From Przewalskia tangutica (lineage: Eukaryota; Streptophyta; Magnoliopsida; Solanales; Solanaceae): DNA of 64,000 bases. The notes under the pieces were generated by a model. That model did not search any database. It saw only the letters and a program-made list of their open reading frames with translations, and was not told the origin of the DNA. The stretch is from assembly GCA_029844215.1 (NCBI GenBank), contig CM056728.1:84381676-84445675 (forward strand). The letters are read 5' to 3'. Shown piece by piece: positions 11,439-22,173 of this stretch. Made by a program: the position numbers and the translations under genes. Numbering within the stretch: the first letter of the stretch is position 1; the number at the start of each line of letters is the position of its first letter.

Positions 11439-13832
11439 ATGGCGAAAGCGGGACAGAAGATGAAGCAGTATTTGTTGTTCCAATTAGAACAACAACATAT
11501 AGTTGTAATTTGTAAAGAAAGAAAGTTGTATTCTGTTGTTACAAGAATAAACAAGTCTTTATGTTGGGAAGTTGCAAAAGAGTTGCCTTTTAGAATATCT
11601 ATGAAGAAATATGGGTTTTCGCAGTCGATAAATGGATTTAGAATGATTATACATATTTTTGGATTCGCGGGGATGCATATGGAAGTCTATGCATTGTTTT
11701 ATGACATTGTATTTTACTTTTTGAAGGCTGGTTTTGACTTGTATAAGATATTCCATCTTTTTAGTGCAAAAGAATCGGTTTTCGTGGCTGATGTACTCAT
11801 CAAGGTGTTTGCTACAAATGGAATGCTTGATTGTGCAATTGATGTTGTTGAACAGACAAGGAAAATTGGGCTTCAACCAGGTATTTATTCGTGTAATTTT
11901 TTACTGAAATGCTTGGTGGAAGCTAGTATGAAGGAGCATGTTTTAAATCTATTTGAAGAAATGAAAAGCTTTGGGCCATTGCCTAATGAAAGGACCTATA
12001 CAATCCTGATGAACTTTTACTGCAGTTACCATATAGATATAGAAGTAGCCAATAAGATTTTGGAAGAAATGCAGAAAAGACAGATTAGTCCTTCTGTTGT
12101 TACATATAGTACATACATTCGTGGACTTTGTAGAGTTGGAGAGGCTGATTTTGCTCTGGGCTATGTTCGGTATCTGAGAGATAACAACGGGCCATTAAAT
12201 TGTTACTGCTACAATGCTATTATTCACAGATATTGTGCTACGGGTGAAGTAAATAAAGCTTCAAGGGTTTTTGACGAAATGAAGAGTTTTGGAATTATAC
12301 CAGATATCTATAGCTATAGCATTCTGGTTGATGGATTTTGCAAATGCCAGAATCTTAAGAAAGCTGAAAATTTAATTGAGGAGATGAAAGCTAATAACAT
12401 AAAGCCTACCATAGTTACTTATAGCTCGCTTCTTAATGGATACTGCAAAATTGGAGCGATGGAAGTAGCTATTAAAACGTTTTATGAGCTTGAGCATTCT
12501 GGATACAAATTTGATCAGCTTGCTTACAGTATCTTAATAAATGGATTTTGTGCTCAAGGAAATCTCATTTCAGCCTATAAGCTACTGGTGGAGATGATCA
12601 ACAAAAAATTGTCTCCTGAGTCTTCACATTATAAGCGATTAATTCGTTGTTTCTGTCAGATGGACTCCTCTAATAAAGATGAATATTTAAGTATGATGAA
12701 ACAAGAAGGTTACTTGCCTGACAACATAATCTTCAATTTCAAGGTCAATTGCTACTGTACTGAAGGGAGACTGACAGAAGCTCTGCAACTGATTGATGAA
12801 ATGGTGAACAAAGGGATCGCATCAAATAAGTATTCCTATAATGCTGTCATTAACAGGCTTTGCAAAGATAAGAAACCAGAAAAGGCCTTGGAAGTAATTC
12901 CAATCATGCTTAAGAGGAACTCATTGCACGTTGCAAGTTGTAACTCTCTAATTGATGGTTTTGCTAAACAGTCCGATTCAGAGAAGGCTTATATGTTGCA
13001 TGAGAATATGCAAAAACTTGGGATTTATCCTAACGTAATCACGTGGACAATTTTTGTTAACATATTATGCATGACAGGCCAAGTAGGAAAAGCCAATGAG
13101 CTTCTGAGAGATATAAATATGATGGGATTGAATCCAGATACCATCTCTTACACCTCCATGATAGCTGGCTATTGTAAAAAGGGATATGTGAATGAGGCCT
13201 TCGAATTGTTCGAGCAAATGCCATGTATGCCTTCTGTTGTTACTTATAATTGCCTCATTGTTGGATGTTGCCAGGTAAATAGAATGGATAAGGCTTTTAT
13301 GGTGTATCAGAGAATGCAGAAAGTTGGGGTTACTCCAGACATCATCACGTACACAATTCTTATTGATGGATTATGCAAGAAGGGCAAAGTAAAAAAAGCC
13401 TATAAACTTTTCAGGGAAATGGAATCGGATCCTGATAAGGTCGCTTACACCTCCATGATCGATGGCTTATGTAAAATGAGATATGTGAGTGTGGCTTACA
13501 ATTTGTTCAAGGAAATTCCAGCAAACACGCCTTCTGTTATTACCTATAGTTGCCTAATTGATGGATTTTGCAAGGAAGGGCGAATGGCCGAGGCTAAGAT
13601 GCTGCTAGATGAATTGCAAAGACAGAAGGTCTCTCCTGATGTCAAAACTTATAACATAATGATTTGTGGATACAAAAGACGTGAACAATTAGATCTAGCT
13701 TATGATATGTTTAATGAGATGATAAAAAGAGCTATCTTGCCGGATGATGTTATCTACAAAACCCTAGGGCTAAAAAGATTGGATAAAAACATGGTGTCAA
13801 ATAAGATGGAAATTGCTAAGCCCAATCCATAA
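11439..13832 (+). CDS. P-class pentatricopeptide repeat protein
   Basis: A single uninterrupted frame of 797 codons with no intron, as is usual for plant PPR genes. From about residue 148 to 775 there are roughly 18 repeats spaced about 35 residues apart, each with a V.TY..LI.G.CK.G....A..L..EM...G..P pattern. Repeat starts lie near 149, 185, 220, 255, 290, 325, 360, 395, 429, 464, 498, 533, 568, 599, 635, 667, 700 and 735. All are P-type lengths and no E or DYW tail follows, so it is expected to bind RNA and affect processing, stability or translation rather than editing. PPR proteins of this class normally act in mitochondria or plastids. The first 40 residues do not make a convincing transit peptide, so the real N-terminus may lie upstream. 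The frame is undamaged, so it is probably functional. The closest named relative cannot be fixed by eye. Confidence 0.93.
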   Translation: MAKAGQKMKQYLLFQLEQQHIVVICKERKLYSVVTRINKSLCWEVAKELPFRISMKKYGFSQSINGFRMIIHIFGFAGMHMEVYALFYDIVFYFLKAGFDLYKIFHLFSAKESVFVADVLIKVFATNGMLDCAIDVVEQTRKIGLQPGIYSCNFLLKCLVEASMKEHVLNLFEEMKSFGPLPNERTYTILMNFYCSYHIDIEVANKILEEMQKRQISPSVVTYSTYIRGLCRVGEADFALGYVRYLRDNNGPLNCYCYNAIIHRYCATGEVNKASRVFDEMKSFGIIPDIYSYSILVDGFCKCQNLKKAENLIEEMKANNIKPTIVTYSSLLNGYCKIGAMEVAIKTFYELEHSGYKFDQLAYSILINGFCAQGNLISAYKLLVEMINKKLSPESSHYKRLIRCFCQMDSSNKDEYLSMMKQEGYLPDNIIFNFKVNCYCTEGRLTEALQLIDEMVNKGIASNKYSYNAVINRLCKDKKPEKALEVIPIMLKRNSLHVASCNSLIDGFAKQSDSEKAYMLHENMQKLGIYPNVITWTIFVNILCMTGQVGKANELLRDINMMGLNPDTISYTSMIAGYCKKGYVNEAFELFEQMPCMPSVVTYNCLIVGCCQVNRMDKAFMVYQRMQKVGVTPDIITYTILIDGLCKKGKVKKAYKLFREMESDPDKVAYTSMIDGLCKMRYVSVAYNLFKEIPANTPSVITYSCLIDGFCKEGRMAEAKMLLDELQRQKVSPDVKTYNIMICGYKRREQLDLAYDMFNEMIKRAILPDDVIYKTLGLKRLDKNMVSNKMEIAKPNP

Positions 13833-15456
13833 CATGAGGTGGATTTTGCATGATATCAATTAAAGGTTTACCTGGTTCAAGAACCCGAGCAGTCTTTCTT
13901 ACGAAGCGCAAACTGGTAGGCACACCTCCCTAACTCACTATTCTGTTTTGCATTTTTTACATTTCTCTATAGATATTGTCTACTGTTAAATTTACAACAA
14001 AGTTCTGCTTTCCAGATAAGAATTTTGCTCTTCTCATTTGATTCTTTAGTTTATTCTTTCCCTTTTGCTTTGGTTGTTTAACTAGATATTCAGTTGGTTT
14101 AGAACTAATAATTCAACTGAAGTCTCAGCCAATACTAGTGTACAATATCTTTTGGTTTTTAAAATAAACTATGGGTTGGTTAATAATGTCTTCAGTCTTG
14201 GGTCAATTGTCAGTCTTAGATGAACTTGCAAGGGAAGAAGCAAGATAATGAGGATTAACACCTTTTTCAATATTTCTAAGGCTAAATCAATTGGAGCATG
14301 CATAAATGAATTCCATACAGTTAACTCCTCAAAAGCCAGAATTAAGGGACTTAACAGTAAGTGATTTTTTTTTTTTTTTTTTTGTAGTTTTCCTAATATT
14401 AGACGCTTATGATTTGCCAATTAGATAACTTACTGGGAAACTCATTTTAACAACAGTTGTCAAATTAAAAAAGGATGCACAACAAGGATATATTCTTCTC
14501 TCTGGTTAGATTTTCAGGCTTCTACCTTGATCTCATTTTGAGATGCTGCTTGAGATATAGATTTTTGAATTGAGAGGGACCACATTTATTCCAATTATGG
14601 AGTGAGAATGAGAGTCAACAGAAAAACAAGAAGAAATTGGAATCAGCATATGTCCGCTGCTGTTTTTTGAGTTGGCGTCTGAATAATCAACTATGAATTC
14701 TGTGAACTGGGAAAGGAAAACTAGTATTCAGGAAAGCGGCAATCATATTTGATTTATATTTATGGTAGAAAATCATCTGTTATTTGGGTTTCACAAACCT
14801 GGTAACACCTAATGTGAAAATCTTTCAGTTCTATTTTCGTTTATTGGGGAGAAGCTTATAAAGATATAAGCCAACTGTTTTATGGTTTTGGATTTTCTGA
14901 AAAGTAACTGCTTCACTTCCTCTTACTTAATCCTATTGAGGGGTGTGGGTAGTACACAACTTCACTACATTCAATAGGGCAATTCATCCTGTTTAATTTT
15001 TTTTAGTTCATTTGTAATATTTCCTGTTTAGTTGAGCTTGGAGGAGATCATCCAGCCGTTTTCTTTCTTTTTTCAATTGTCTGTAAGCTATCACACGGTA
15101 ATATATAGTTGGATATCGACATCGTGAAATGCACTTTTTATTATATTAGGATTGTGTAGTGTATGCAATCTGTTCACTGAAGCCGGAAAAATCATGTACG
15201 GTTGGACCAGATGAATTGGCTGCATGATTATGCATGTGTGTGTTCTGTTACAGAAAGTCTTTGGTTTACAATAATGAGTTTCTGGCAGAGCAATTATTTC
15301 CCTTCAGGCTTGTTTCCGGTGCTCTTCTTTTTCTGTGTTTTTTTCCGAAGGGAATTCTGAATGCTGGTTAAACATTTGTTTCCATTTCGCAAATGTGAAA
15401 TATGTTTTGCTTTAACGCGTATGAAAATAAAAGATATCTTTTGCTTCATTATGAAG
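13833..15456. other. PPR 3' flank / intron-like AT-rich sequence
   Basis: No coding frame or RNA gene is recognised. It contains a run of 18 T at 14367-14384 followed by TGTAG and several other T-rich stretches, typical of plant introns or 3' flanks. I looked for the missing N-terminal (PH-like) exons of the downstream pICln-like gene here and found none. Confidence 0.5.
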
Positions 15457-17026
15457 ATTGACAATGGAGTGGAGGATGACTAGTCAGAAGGCTCCAGCGA
15501 TGGGGGTGATGAGTCATCAAATTTATCAAGGATCACGGAGTTGAGACTTGTGCCATCAGATCCTAATCAAGGTACTTCATTCCTGTTCATTATTTTTCAT
15601 CTAGGATAAGTACCTTCTGCTACTTTAGCTCCTAAAGATAAGTTTAGACAGTGGATTCTCTCTTCCAGATCTTTTGTGAACGTGCTGAGCTTAATCTCGA
15701 ACCAATTGTAGGTAGTTATTTTATTTTTTTGGACATACACATTTTCTGCCCATGTCTTATTTATACTTTACTAAAGTCTGGTGTTGCTTTCTGTAGATGA
15801 GGAAGAAGAGCATAATTGGATCTTCAGCACAGATCAGCTGAAAAATCAGGAAGCTGGTATGAAATTGATAGGCATAAGTTGTTTTTTATGAAACCAATTC
15901 TCATTTTGTCAACTAACTTCTACTGTTGCTGGTCTAACTTTAGAAGAAGAAGAGTCTGAATGGATGATTTCTCAAAATTCTACACATTCGATTGGTCGTT
16001 CAAATGGGGATCACGACTTAGCTCATAACGCGCTTCAGGTAGGCCAGCGGTTGTAGATTTGATTTGACACGTGAAAGTTAGAATTGTGATTAATCTTATC
16101 ATTCGTCTTTCCTTTGGCTTGTTTAGAAGGTGTTGGTGTCGGGTAGCGATTGGAGGTGAATTAGAGCAAATTAAATACTTAAATTTTAGAGTAACAAGCA
16201 CATAGTCAGTCATTACATATTCAGGAATTGAATATTAGTTTGTAGTATAGATTTAATAACACGGTGTAAAATTTCAGAGCCTGACTATGCTTGATCTTTA
16301 TGTGTGTTTCTATATGAAATCTGCATTTTTATCCTCCTTCAATATTTCTTTTTTGTGGAGATGAGTTGTGGAAAGTTTTAGGACTCTTCCTGAATTTCTG
16401 GATCCATGCGTGTCATGTAAAACAGAGGCCGAATCACCTGTAATGATAAACCCACCCACCTAAACCCAGGAGTCAACAGTGGCTGCTCCCTTGGTGACTA
16501 ACACCAACCTCAAGGTTGGAGGTAGAGAGTACTTTTCACTAGGTTATCCCTCACTGTCATTTGTCAATTGGTTTGTTTAGATGTTTTCTACAAGCACTGT
16601 CAAGCTTTTAGAGCTCCTCTTTGGTGACGTTTGTCTCAAGTAACTTTTCATGGTTTTAGACTGATTTAAACTAGTATTATTAATAATTGCATGTGCAATC
16701 TCACTACAGCACTGGCATGTTTTTATAACGCACACCTCGTTTATGAGATCTGTGTAGTTCCTTTTTTTTTGGGTGGTGGGTGGGGATTATGTTTTGGTAA
16801 GTATCAGGAATTTAACTAATAGAGCAGAATAGTCAAGCCGAAAAGCAAAGTCTGTTAGAGCTTTAAGCGCAAATTGTGTTTAATGTGTGGGCTTTGATGA
16901 AGAAAAGCTCCAATTAGGAAGAAATAAAAAAATAGAATTGTAATGCAAGTGTAGACGCTAGACAGTTATTTTATTTTTCTGATCCTATGTTGCATGCAGA
17001 TAAAAATGCTGGTACGAGAGCTTTAA
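15457..17026 (+). pseudogene. pICln-like (ICln/methylosome subunit) 3' exons, probably a truncated copy
   Basis: Five consecutive segments with consistent phase and GT/AG borders translate as the C-terminal half of a plant nucleotide-sensitive chloride conductance regulator (pICln). Exons: 15457-15571 (TELRLVPSDPNQ), 15652-15711 (DSLFQIFCERAELNLEP), 15797-15856 (EEEEHNWIFSTDQL), 15944-16038 (EWMISQN, then SNGDHDLAHNALQ) and 17000-17026 (IKMLVREL then stop). pICln is an acidic cytosolic assembly factor that delivers Sm proteins for snRNP formation. The acidic patches and the W-x-F and EW motifs fit the family. The N-terminal PH-like half is not seen upstream. The first segment carries an in-frame TAG at 15481 unless splicing enters just after it at 15484. 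A degraded or captured gene fragment is most likely; an unusual transcribed 3' portion is possible. Confidence 0.75.
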
Positions 17027-17974
17027 TGCTGTAAGTTGCTGGAGAAGCTAGAAGATCATTATGCTGCAATTTCACAAAATCTGTATCGAGTACCAGATGC
17101 AGAAGAGCTGTGTCCGAGCTTTTCTAAACCGAGTTTGGCTTGGAAACCGGATCAGTTGTCTGATTGACATGGTAAGCTCTAGTCTATTTCAGGTATTGTC
17201 CTGGAATATTTGGTCATTTGCTCTTTAGGGTTAGAAATGTGTATGGAAAGAGAGGTTATTCTCAACAAAAAAAAGTTTATATTCATTCCAAAGCACACGG
17301 GTCTTACTTGATTTCAATTTACATTTCCTGAGTAAAGAGGATTCAGAGCTGCTTGTTACTTGGATGAAGTCTATTATTACATTTTGTTTTTGGGTGAAGT
17401 CGGAAGTTTCTTGATTACCTTGTCCAAAAAAATAGTTGGAAGTTTCTGAGTTATTTTTAATATTTGATTCTGGGTTAATAAATCATTCTATTTACTCTTC
17501 TCTGTGTTTGTATTTTATAACAAAAAACATAAGATGGAGAAGAAAGTAAGAAAAACCAGCATGCTCCAGTTATAAAATGTTTAGAAAACAAAATGTTCTA
17601 TTTTCTTACATCTTTGTTGGATAGTAAGAAATTGAAACTACTACTACTACATCAGAAGTAATAATTTTATTATTCATTGTTAGCTCAATCAGAATAAGTT
17701 ATTGTTTGAATGTCTATGAAATTTATTAAGCTAGTGTTTAATTTATCTTCAAATATCAGTTCGATCATAGATTTTGAAAATCAATGTTCAAAAAAATTTC
17801 AATTCACTCATAAAATTTTAAATATTTTCAAAATAAAGTTTAAATTTTATGTCTAAATACAACTTTAAATTTTAAAAATCATAATTTTAAAGTTTTAAAT
17901 TTCTAACTTCAAAATTTATGACCAAACATGAAGACGGTGCGTGGATTGTATTCTGCGATTAAAAGTGAGGCTAA
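17027..17974. other. Intergenic, no recognised feature
   Basis: AT-rich sequence after the pICln-like stop codon. The part to about 17170 may be its 3' UTR. No open frame, RNA gene or repeat structure is supported. Confidence 0.5.
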
Positions 17975-19011
17975 GGGCCTGTTTGGATTGGTGGTGGGCG
18001 GAAGTGTTTTTGGGCATAAGTATTTCTGTCAGAAGTGTTTTTGGCAGAAGTGATTTATGTTTGAATGCAACAATGTAAAAATAATTGTTATCAATAAATG
18101 ATTTTTGAATAGCTTTGATCAAAATTATTTTTGAATGTATAATTACCAAAGTGGACATTTAGTCAATACATATAAATAAAAATTACTAATAAATGAAAGT
18201 ATGTAAATAAAAATTACAAATAGATAATAAAATTTAAAGTGCAATATAGTACTTAAATATTAGTAGAATATTATTACAATACTAATTTAAAGTGTAAATA
18301 ATATTTAAATATTATTACAATACTAATTTTGCACCAATTAAATGCGCATTTCAGCATGCTTTTTCACAACGCAAGCTAATTTATATTTCAATGCTCTTCA
18401 CTCTTTCCCAACGAAACATATATAAAACAAATTTTAAATTTTAAATTAATGAGTATACTATATGGTTATATTATTAATTAATTTTGTGATAATGAATGTT
18501 AAACTTAGAAAAAATCATTTCCTCAATCACTTGAGCAGTTATAACACCCCGTAAGTGTTCAGATTTATAGCATATTTGACCAAAGTTACAATATGCAATT
18601 ACACATGAACAAGTGTCAACTTTAGTAGTATATTTGATTTTTTTTAATTAAAAGAGAATATGGATAGTATATTTAATTTTGTTTTAGTAATTATTTCGAG
18701 ATATTTAAAGAGGGTAGTGAAAGTTGTATATTTGGTTTTTTTTAGTAATTATTTCTAGATATTTAAAGAGGGTAATGAAAGTTGTATATTTGATTTTTTT
18801 TAGTAATTATTTATAGATATTTAAAGAGTGTAATGAAGATGGATAGAGTTGTTGATGAAAATTAAAGAGGGTAATAAAGGAAATGATAAAATTCAAATTA
18901 AAATAAATGGTAGAAGTGTTTCTGACTTCTGAAAATCTAAATTAAATATGTCAATTTTGTCATTTTTAGGAAAATATTTCTGGGTACTCAAAAATCAATT
19001 CAAACCGGCCC
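17975..19011. mobile_element. TIR DNA transposon copy 2 (about 1.04 kb)
   Basis: The left end GGGCCTGTTTGGATTG and the right end, read in reverse, GGGCCGGTTTGAATTG form an imperfect terminal inverted repeat. The left flank is TAA and the right flank AAA, so a 3-bp target duplication is unproven. The interior is AT-rich and non-coding and matches 1-321 and 10724-10937. The terminus resembles many plant MITEs; superfamily (PIF/Harbinger or hAT) cannot be decided. Confidence 0.72.
18667..18842. repeat. Three tandem copies of a 58-59 bp AT-rich unit
   Basis: Copies begin at 18667, 18726 and 18784, each holding GTATATTT, then TTTTAGTAATTATTT, then GATATTTAAAGAG. They lie inside TIR element copy 2 and explain part of its extra length. 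Confidence 0.85.
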
Positions 19012-19283
19012 AAAATGTTATATCGTATAGAAAGACAAAATGGAGAAATGGTGTATAGGAGGTTGATTCAGAGGCGGCTAAAATATTTTGTTGTACTACT
19101 ATTAATGCAAAAAGAGAGAGTGAGTACCGTGTCGTTTTAGGGTACAGTCATTAATATCTGATGTGGGCACAAGTTGTTGATTTTTATGTCTGGCCAAAGC
19201 TGGAGTATCTGCACCCGCGACACTGCTTTGCTTTTGCCCTTTTAGGTAATCCATTTCCGGTAGGTATAGATAATAAAGTTGTA

Positions 19284-19510
19284 ACCCGTAAGTGAAGTTG
19301 GAGTAAAAACGCGCGGGTTTGAAAGGTCACGAGTTTAATTCCTCCTATCAATATCTTCTTGGTTGAGTCTATCACATATGGTTTGTCAAGTGTAGTTTAC
19401 CTGACTAACGTTGTTTGTAGGCTATTGCGTCAGTCCGAAGATTTACCCAGTGCACACTTATAAAAAAACGTAGCGGTTGCGGATTTCCGTCATTAAAAAA
19501 AAAAAAAAAA
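19284..19510 (+). mobile_element. SINE with 16-bp target site duplication
   Basis: The 16-mer AGATAATAAAGTTGTA occurs at 19268-19283 and again at 19510-19525. Between them lies a 227-bp unit that starts ACCCGTAAGTG, has a box-B-like stretch (GAGTTTAATTCC) near 19330-19341, and ends in an A-rich tail of about 17 A. This is the full signature of target-primed reverse transcription: a tRNA-derived Pol III head, a body, an A tail and a long direct repeat. It is non-autonomous and depends on a LINE reverse transcriptase. Box A is weak. Confidence 0.85.
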
Positions 19511-19525
19511 GATAATAAAGTTGTA

Positions 19526-19636
19526 TTACAACAAAATATGAAACACCATTATCCTTCTCTCAGACCTAGTACAAAAATATGGCACGTACTCTCTATTTTT
19601 TTTATATATTTCAGAAAATATATATACTCTACACAT

Positions 19637-19675
<39 letters not shown>

Positions 19676-19922
19676 ATGATCCTTTGGGTTTGGAATAACA
19701 TATTAGCATGTATAATCTGATTGTATTTAAGGGTTTCTTTGGCCCCACTCAGGCGGTTCATCATCAATAAGATTTCTTTTTGTCTTTTTGCCGCCACTGC
19801 AGTCTGCAGGAGAAACATCATACATATACGCACTCGCATTGAAAGCTAAATGCATTTTTAATTGGCGCGTCTACTGTATAGCGCGTGTACATTAAATGAA
19901 GCTAAAGAAATATATATATATA
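19526..19922. other. Spacer between SINE and copia LTR
   Basis: Apart from the TA microsatellite there is no gene or repeat I can name. The frames at 19538-19720 and 19636-19839 are low-complexity artefacts over the TA run. Confidence 0.5.
19640..19672. repeat. (TA)n microsatellite
   Basis: About 16 perfect TA units. A shorter TATATATATATA run follows at 19911-19922. Confidence 0.95.
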
Positions 19923-20123
19923 TAGTATAAGATTGATATTAATCTCCCCAGAAGAGTCTTTCATTAATATCAAGATATATATAGAGTACAATATTCATCT
20001 CTTATACAAAAAAAATTCTAAGTCTATACAAAAGAGGAATCTTAGTCTTACCATAATTATATATGGAAATATTCTAATTATGGGTAGGAAATATATTGTT
20101 TCCTATATTTACATGTTTACACA
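19923..20123 (-). repeat. Ty1/copia 3' LTR (about 200 bp)
   Basis: On the reverse strand a purine tract (GAGGGGG) after the RNase H coding end is followed by TGTGTAAACATG. The region contains the run that ends many small copia LTRs (ATTAATGAAAGACTC, near 19955-19970). The other LTR is not in the window. The exact outer edge is uncertain by about 10 bp. Confidence 0.65.
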
Positions 20124-20129
20124 CCCCCT

Positions 20130-21750
20130 CAGTCGGAGCGGGAGGAGGCCGGACGCTGAGACTGGATCTGAAGTCAAGAAACAACTGTCTGGGAAGTCCT
20201 TTGGTAAATATGTCTGCATACTGATACGATGATGAAACATGTAACACTGATACGATATGACTAACAACTTTCTCACGAACAAAGTGTAGGTCTATCTCAA
20301 TGTGCTTGGTTCGCTGATGTTGAACCGGATTATGAGACAAATAGATGGCAGAGATGTTACCACGATACCAATAGATGTCGACGCAGCGACCAAGTTCTAA
20401 CAGTAAGTTTCGAGCCAACAAATTTCAATTACATTTGCAACGCCTCAGTACTCGGCCTCGACCTGGATCTAGATATGGTAGCATGTCGCCGCGTACAAAA
20501 ATCAGATTATCCCTAAGAAAACACAAAAGCGGAGGTGGTGCGTCAGCGTGTCCGGACACCCGCCTAACTGCATCCGTATATGAGAGCAACTTGTTTGGCG
20601 CGTAGGTATAGGTCTGAAACCATAATCAAGGGTACCTTAATGTATCGAATGATACGCTTAAGAGCGATGAAATGAGACTCGCAGCGTACGTGAATAACCA
20701 CACTTTGAACAACATAAGCTATATGCGGCCCGTAAATGTGAGATCTTGAAGTGCACTGCAAGACTCTATCTGAGTAGGATCGGACCTGAGCACCATCCAT
20801 GATCGAGCTTAGATTTCGAATCGACTGGAGTAGGCATAACTTTGCAATTCGCCATCTTAGCCCTGTACACTATCTCTTCTGCATACTTACGCTGACACAA
20901 GAACATGTGATTGGCAGACCTGGTCACTGATATCCTTAAGAAATAACTCAGCTTTTCCAAATCATTCATTGCAAATTCGGACTTAAGCAAGACAATAATC
21001 TCATTTTTCAATCTATCCGGCGAGGCGATGTAACAATATCATCCACGTCAGGTAATAAGTAGCGGTTACTACCTCGATGAAAAATGAAGAGTGATGTATC
21101 ACTCTTGCTGCATACAAACCCAATCTGCAAGATATACTTGGCAAATCGATCATACCACGCACGGAGAGCCTGTTTCAGGACATATAGTGACTTACGGAGA
21201 CGACACACATAGTGAGGGACTGCTGGATGGGTGAACCCAGGAGGCTGATGCATGTACATTGTTTCTCTCAGGTCCCCATGTAAGAATGTATTCTTCACAT
21301 CAAGTTGATGGATCGACCAGTGTTTGCCCATGACAATGCTCAAAACTGTGCGAATAGTAGCCGGTTTGACAACCGGGTTGAAGGTCTCTCCACAATCAAT
21401 GTCCTCCTGCTGATTTGTGCCATTAGCCACAAGACGGGTCTTATACCTCTCAAGATCCCCATTGTCTCTGAACTTGTGACGAACAATCCACATACATCAA
21501 ATTACATTCATCCCCTCAGGTCTAGGTACTAGATCCCACGTGTGCTGTTTAGTTAAAGCATTGAATTCCTCATACATAGCCGAATTTCAATTAGGGTCTT
21601 GTTTGGCCAATTCTGGATTCTTTGGAAGTGGAGAGATGGTTTGGGCAGACAAGTTGAAATAGACTTTGGGTTTGAAGATTCCATGCTTTGAACGAGTTTC
21701 CATTGGATGAGTAGGGACAGTGGGTGGCGGAGTGGTGTCTGAGACGGGGG
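20130..21750 (-). pseudogene. Ty1/copia pol fragment: reverse transcriptase and RNase H
   Basis: Reverse-strand frames in order: a linker ending HPMETRSKHGIFKP near 21690; the RT core at 21008-21493 with ARLVANG-like, ETFNPVVKPATIRTVL, HQLDVKNTFLHGDL, PPGFTHP and RKSLYVLKQALRAW blocks; the RT end and connection at 20766-21011 with STPVDSKSKL-like text; and RNase H at 20074-20800 with NPVQHQRTKHIEIDLHFVRE and YADIFTKGLP. The catalytic YVDD appears as DVDD near 21032 and several frame breaks occur, so it is dead. Gag, protease and most of integrase are absent. This is the oldest layer of the right-hand nest. Confidence 0.9.
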
Positions 21751-21922
21751 GTAAAGTTGGATAAGGAGAAGGTGGGGGCGAAGCCGTCAGAGGAGCCGCG
21801 GCTCCTGGATCGAGCGTCGCGACGCTAGAAGGTTGACAGGCTTCTTTGAAGTTTGGGCGCACGCCGCGGTATTCACGAAGATTGCTCATCGAAATCGACG
21901 CCGCGGCGCTCCCGGGGCCACG

Positions 21923-22173
21923 TGTCACGCCGAACCGGGCGTGGTGATGCCTACACGCACCATCCTATTCATACAATACAATAAACTGCGGAAGATAAAT
22001 AACACTCATTTTTTTGTTAAAACCAAGGCAAAGCCGATAAGGCTGCCATAATATAAATCACCCAAAAGGGTCTACACTGTTCAACAATGTAAATACAACT
22101 CTAGCCAGTCCAGCCCACATATGAATACAGACCTCTAAGAGTTTGGACAAATTTTATGACGGGACAAGGCCTC
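21923..22173 (-). mobile_element. Reverse gypsy-type LTR end, interrupted by element A
   Basis: Starts TGTCACGCCG, the reverse of an LTR terminus, and includes the reverse of the GGTCTGTAG and CCGTCAT-type blocks seen near other LTR ends (for example 41055-41105). It stops where element A begins at 22174; its remainder should lie beyond the window, after element A. The internal copia/LTR junction at about 21923 looks sharp. Confidence 0.6.

Noticed and set aside
13833..15456. N-terminal exons of the pICln-like gene
   Set aside because: I looked for the conserved PH-like segments on the forward strand and found no readable match.
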